Origin: Saturnia japonica
Taxonomy: Eukaryota; Arthropoda; Insecta; Lepidoptera; Saturniidae
DNA: 64,000 nt
Assembly (NCBI GenBank): GCA_033032175.1
Contig: CM065321.1
Location: forward strand, 16,576,501-16,640,500
Reading direction: 5' to 3'
The notes under the pieces are model-generated. The model was not told where the DNA came from, made no database searches, and was given only the letters and a program-made list of their open reading frames with translations. This document shows, in pieces, positions 59,713 through 64,000 of the stretch (position 1 is the stretch's first letter; each line of letters begins with the position of its first letter). A program made the translations under genes and the position numbers.

Positions 59713-60225
59713 TCTATTATACATTTAATAAATTAAGCCTCTGTTTTTAATGTTTAATTTAATTAGCTTTCTACTTAATGCATATGAAAGTATAAACGAT
59801 ACCTATAACAAAAAACCCATTATACAATTTTTGCCTGTCTGTCTGTCTGTTTGTTATGGTAATCTCCGACACGGTTGAACCAACTTTGACGGGACTTTCA
59901 CTTATAGATATCTGATGTTATAGGGAGTAACTTAGGATATTGTTATTTTAGAAAAATAATTAGGTTTCCGCACAAATAAAAAATAACTGGTCATGGTGAA
60001 TCAATTCGGGCTCTTAAATGACTTACGCTGAGTAAATCATAAAAGATATAGCAAATTAATGTACTACGTAATTGTAGGCATTAAAAACACCTACAAAAAA
60101 GTATACGTCTATCTTCCAAGTAACACTACAATAAGCATTTTTGTCTTTAAAATAGCCGGGAGCGGGGAGCAAGTTTCGCGCGGGCATTCTGTAGTCCACG
60201 TGAGCGAAGCCACAGGCACAGCTAG
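59713..60225 (+). mobile_element. Non-autonomous Helitron, family 2
   Basis: From TCTATTATACATTTAATAAA through GCATATGAAAGTATAAACGA, GGTGAATCAATTCGGGC and GAGCGAAGCCACAGGCAC to CAGCTAG, followed by T. The base before the start is T instead of A, so the exact 5' end is less certain. Confidence 0.75.
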
Positions 60226-61769
60226 TTAAAAAATTTTTTTTAATGAAAACGAATTAGCGTAATCGTGATTTAGGAACTGACATTGTGATTAATAACATTA
60301 AATGTCGTTTCTGTTCTTACAGATAAAGTTTTCTAACTAAACACTTTCACGCACTGAATCAGACGTAAAGTTAACAGAATAAATCTTTGAGAAACTCAGT
60401 TGTGTTTAGATGGACCGTGTAGCGCAAATCCCTTGGAAATAATACATTATAATAAAATGATGTTTATTTAATATATATATTAAAAATATTTTGTGAAAAT
60501 ATACCAAATTAATCCAAATTATTTTATCTTTATATTACTTATCAATAAAAGCAATAAATTGAAATGTATGTATTTTTATTTTCCAGGGGTATTCAGAGAT
60601 GACTTTGTTGGTTAGTTAATTAGCTAGTGTTAAATAAAAATAATAATTATCAACTTTTCAAGTTTGCTTGTGTGCTTCCCATTTAAAAAATTATATCAGA
60701 ATCACTTTTCCAAATTTTCTGGTTTTCTTTTCCATACAAAGGACACTGCTCTCGAATATACCATTGAAAAAAAATGGTCTATCTGGGTCTGCCTGTTATT
60801 GTGTCCGGATTTAACTCAAAACCGGCTAGATTGATTTTTATTAAATGATGTAGACGCGCTTGTGTCATTGCTCAATTGATGGGCTATAAAAATTGTGAAT
60901 AATATGAGTAAAAATAAAACTACGAGGCGAAAATTAATTATTACTACGTAATAAAAGCGTCCAGAGCAACGACGCACCGCTAGTAATATATAAAATCGAT
61001 ATTTCATTATCATTATCACCATGAGCACTCACTGCACGAGTGGAATTTTTAAAGGTTTTTACAAGCCGCAGAACCTCGTTTAAAATTTTGATAATTACTT
61101 CCCTATTGCATTTAAGGCTCACTGTGTGCTTTTTATCATGCTTTAAGATTAGAACGTGACGTAATAACGTAGATCTTCACATAATATATTATCATAGTTA
61201 CAAAGCAGTAAGTAATAGCAAATCTATTATTGCAGAACAAGATGTATTAACTTAAATATAGCCGGTAACTATTATTGCAAAATATAAAAAAAAACACATC
61301 TCTGAAATTGTAGAAATATTTATATGGTAAAACAATAACATAATATGCTGGGTTTGATTGTGAAAGAGGCGTTGCTACAACTTATTCTTAGCAGTCCTTA
61401 AGTTGCGGTATTCCAGTCTAGAGCAGTAAAGAATGTTGCTAAAAGCTCGTACTGGCCCACGATGCGTTGTGACATATTCTTCGGAAATACCCCAATATAG
61501 CTGAGATAAGGTAAAAGGAAAAGTACTAACCTATATACTTCCACAAGAGATACGATTATTTATTAATACAAACAAACGTTAAAATATGTTAAAACAAAGG
61601 ACGGCATAAAATAAACAAAGACACGCGGAAATGATACGAGAACACTCGGTTACTCATTGATTCCTTTTTTACATCGACGCAAAATAACATTAAGGCAATG
61701 TCAAAAGGACTGAGATTTTCCTCTTGTACCAGTTGTAACTTCGACTCGATCTGAACGTGTTGTTTGAAA
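60226..61769. other. Upstream region of the SDR gene
   Basis: No gene recognised. No clear TATA box was seen within 100 bp of the SDR start. Confidence 0.4.
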
Positions 61770-62660
61770 ATGTGCGGTGAAAATGTTCAAATGGATGGAA
61801 AAGTTGTGGTTATTACTGGTGGAAGTTCAGGTATCGGACTTGAAACAGCTAAACAATTAGCCAAACGAGGTGCCAGAATTGTTATAGCTAGTAGGAACGA
61901 AACCAAATTAAAGATCGCTAGAGAAGAAATCATAAATAATAGTGGTAATAATAATGTTGCCTATAAAATTCTTGATCTCGCTTCTTTGAAATCAGTAAGA
62001 AATTTCGCTAATGAAGTTAAAACAGAAGACCGATTAGATGTTCTAATCAATAATGCTGGATCTGTAGGCCTACCTGATAGATTAACCGCTGATGATCTTA
62101 ATCTTACCATGCAGGTGAATTTTTTCGGAGCATTTCTACTTACATATCTATTACTGCCTAAGTTGAAGGCGTCTTCTCCAAGTCGAATAATAAATGGATC
62201 AGCTTCGTCAATGTATATCGGAGAAATAGATTTTGATCATTGGAATGACATCGGGAGGTATTCCTTAATCACATCGCTTGCTAATTCGAAATTAGCAATG
62301 ACTTTATTCACCGCTGAATTGTATTTAAGATTAAAAAATACTGGAATAAACGTTTACAGCTTTGATCCGTTCGTTGTTCGAGATACAGACATATTAGGAA
62401 ACACGTCAGAATTTATAAAAGAAGTGTCTAGATTCTTCATAAATATAATTGGACAGACTAAACAAGAAGCTGGGAAGCAGATAGCGTTCTTAGCATCCGC
62501 TCATGAGTTAGATGGAGTTAGTGGGAAACATTATTTGTTTTGTAAAGAATTTCTAAATCATTGGCTTGTGAATAACGTTAAACTGAGGAGAAGGTTATGG
62601 GAAGAGTCCAAAAAGCTCGTAAAAATCAAGGGTGAAGAGGATTGGGAAGTTAGTAAATAA
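61770..62660 (+). CDS. Retinol-dehydrogenase-like SDR, intronless, catalytic residues replaced
   Basis: ATG 61770 to TAA 62658-62660 gives 296 residues, normal for classical short-chain dehydrogenases of the RDH11-14 type, which interconvert retinol/retinal or related alcohols with NADP(H). The cofactor motif TGGSSGIG (residues 16-23), the SRN at 41-43 that suits NADP, and NNAG (94-97) are intact, as is Asn117. The usual S...YxxxK triad is not: SLANSKLAM places Leu170 where Tyr stands, keeping Lys174, and INGSASS has Ala145 at the probable Ser position. HPG is DPF. The frame is otherwise clean, which argues against a decaying pseudogene. No intron is visible, so a retrocopy is possible. It lies in the same orientation as the GMC gene, 5.6 kb away. 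AATAAA follows the stop closely. Confidence 0.9.
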   Translation: MCGENVQMDGKVVVITGGSSGIGLETAKQLAKRGARIVIASRNETKLKIAREEIINNSGNNNVAYKILDLASLKSVRNFANEVKTEDRLDVLINNAGSVGLPDRLTADDLNLTMQVNFFGAFLLTYLLLPKLKASSPSRIINGSASSMYIGEIDFDHWNDIGRYSLITSLANSKLAMTLFTAELYLRLKNTGINVYSFDPFVVRDTDILGNTSEFIKEVSRFFINIIGQTKQEAGKQIAFLASAHELDGVSGKHYLFCKEFLNHWLVNNVKLRRRLWEESKKLVKIKGEEDWEVSK

Positions 62661-63660
62661 ATAATAAATTAATTTGTATTAATAATATATATTTATCTCC
62701 ATCTGTATATTATTAAGTATGAATACTTATAACTTGTAATTGATGTTCTGTATATTTTACTTTATATTACTGTTATTTACTTAATAATTTTCATTATGTT
62801 AAATTTTTAGCACATTCTAAAACTTTATAGTTACTAAGAATTATATTGATATTATTTATTTTAAAAATATTCCTTGATATAGTTCGTATCTTATTTTATA
62901 AAATAATAACAAAATGACAAACATAAATAATGTAGCTATAATTTACTACAATTATTATATTTCACTTTATACTGGTTCATGTTGGTACCATGCATAAGAT
63001 CCCCTATCTGCAACAAAGATTTCATGACACTAGGTTACGTCATGTGCAAATATTTTGCACATTAAACAATGTAAACAGTCTATCTAACCGCTGTCGTGTT
63101 GTTAAACTGACTGTAAATAGATGGCGCCTTGAATATATTTTAATTAGTATCAACAGATGGAATTCCTAATGAAATCTCTTTTTAAGAAAATAATCTATCT
63201 TAAAGAAATCATAAATTTTAAATTATTTGTTTCCTCCATAGCGAGGAACATAAGTTTTAAAATAATGTTTGAACCATTAATTTTAATGAAGAGTTAACGG
63301 AGTTAATATAGCCAGTTATATAAATAATGTATTATAAATAAATAACCTTTCACTACTTAAATTTCTACCTGCTACCTACATCATCTGTGTTTTGTATTTT
63401 ATAAGTTTCTGCGTCTTGATAAATAATATTAATATTATATAGGTACAATACAGTCAATGCATTTCAAGGTATTTGTGTGGACATCTTGAATTATAAATTA
63501 AAGACAATATTTATTATTCATTGTACAATGTAACCTAACCTTGATTTTGAACTTCCGTTTTCAGATGATTGTATTGACGTATTCTCCATACCATTGCAAC
63601 TATAGTATTGTACCGTTAAATAGCGTTTAGGTACCCAAAAATCTTTACTTGCACATGCTA
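62661..63660. other. 3' flank of SDR, no further gene
   Basis: AT-rich. About 62735-62925 is the segment shared with 58370-58560. No other feature was recognised. Confidence 0.45.
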
Positions 63661-63740
63661 TGTAATTTATCGGAGGTGAGGAACAGAGAGTAAAGTTCCT
63701 CATCCGCCATAGAAAAGGGAGGATCCTCCGGCCAGACGGG

Positions 63741-63949
63741 TGTTATGTCTGGCGGGCAGCTGCCCCGACGGTTGTAGTCGGGTTCTTGTATATATACTCA
63801 ACGATTGAGTTAATTTCTATAGCGCGATGTAGGATTGTAGGATGCGTCGCATGTGGCTCGATAGATGTCGCTACGTAGATGCGTCGATGCGTCAGTTGTG
63901 GCGAGAGATGTCGCTACATGTAACAACTAACAAATAAATGATTATAACA
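63741..63949 (+). mobile_element. Possible solo LTR
   Basis: A 209-bp GC-richer block begins TGTTAT and ends ATAACA, a perfect 6-bp inverted terminus. It has a TATATATA box (about 63788-63796) and AATAAA near its end (63933-63938). Flanking 5-mers ACGGG and AAGGG agree at four of five bases. The motif AGATGTCGCTAC occurs twice inside (63863, 63906). No primer-binding site follows, so it is not the left end of a full element. Confidence 0.4.
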
Positions 63950-64000
63950 AAGGGATGCTACAGACTAATGTCACTGGAGTTATTTATGAAACATCTCCGT

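Overview
This is insect nuclear DNA, almost certainly from a moth or butterfly (Lepidoptera). It is AT-rich, its genes are split by introns, and it is crowded with short elements typical of that order: tRNA-derived SINEs, Helitron-like elements with TCTATAC/CTAG ends, decayed RTE, R1/I and CR1/Jockey-type LINE pieces, MITEs and one copia LTR retrotransposon. No bacterial, plasmid, CRISPR or phage feature was seen. The species cannot be named from the sequence.

Layout. Positions 1-41 kb are gene-poor and repeat-rich. The main element there is a structurally complete Ty1/copia element (1563-6299) with 199-bp LTRs differing at one base, a 5-bp target duplication and a half-tRNA-iMet primer site. 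Its polyprotein is broken at two points and its integrase lacks the first catalytic Asp. Further along are a 469-bp MITE with a TTA/TTAA target duplication (8954-9422), a 441-bp pogo/Tc1-like MITE (13543-13983) nested in an older repeat, several Helitrons with exact ends (11065, 18603, 25003, 34988), many copies of one SINE family, and a 5'-truncated, internally deleted R1/I-group LINE (about 36.1-37.7 kb, minus strand).

Genes lie in the right third. (1) A three-exon gene for the ribosome-biogenesis factor RLP24 / RSL24D1 (41147-43416, plus), 192 residues and intact. Its last intron, last exon and 3' flank (1425 bp) recur as an apparently exact direct copy 2545 bp downstream, separated by 1.1 kb of homopolymer-rich sequence that looks like unpolished long-read data; this is probably an assembly fault. 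(2) A GMC-family FAD oxidoreductase gene in eight recognisable exons (48319-56167, plus), encoding a membrane-anchored protein whose C-terminal exon(s) with the catalytic His were not found. (3) A single-exon short-chain dehydrogenase of the retinol-dehydrogenase-like group (61770-62660, plus) in which the catalytic Tyr, and probably the Ser, are replaced, so it may be a pseudoenzyme.

The GMC gene and the SDR gene are adjacent and in the same orientation. Both families include retinoid/steroid redox enzymes, but a shared pathway is only a guess. I did not find a clearly new multigene system. The best leads are the SDR with lost catalytic residues, the C-terminally incomplete GMC gene, the young but defective copia, and the duplication/noise block at 42.4-46.4 kb.
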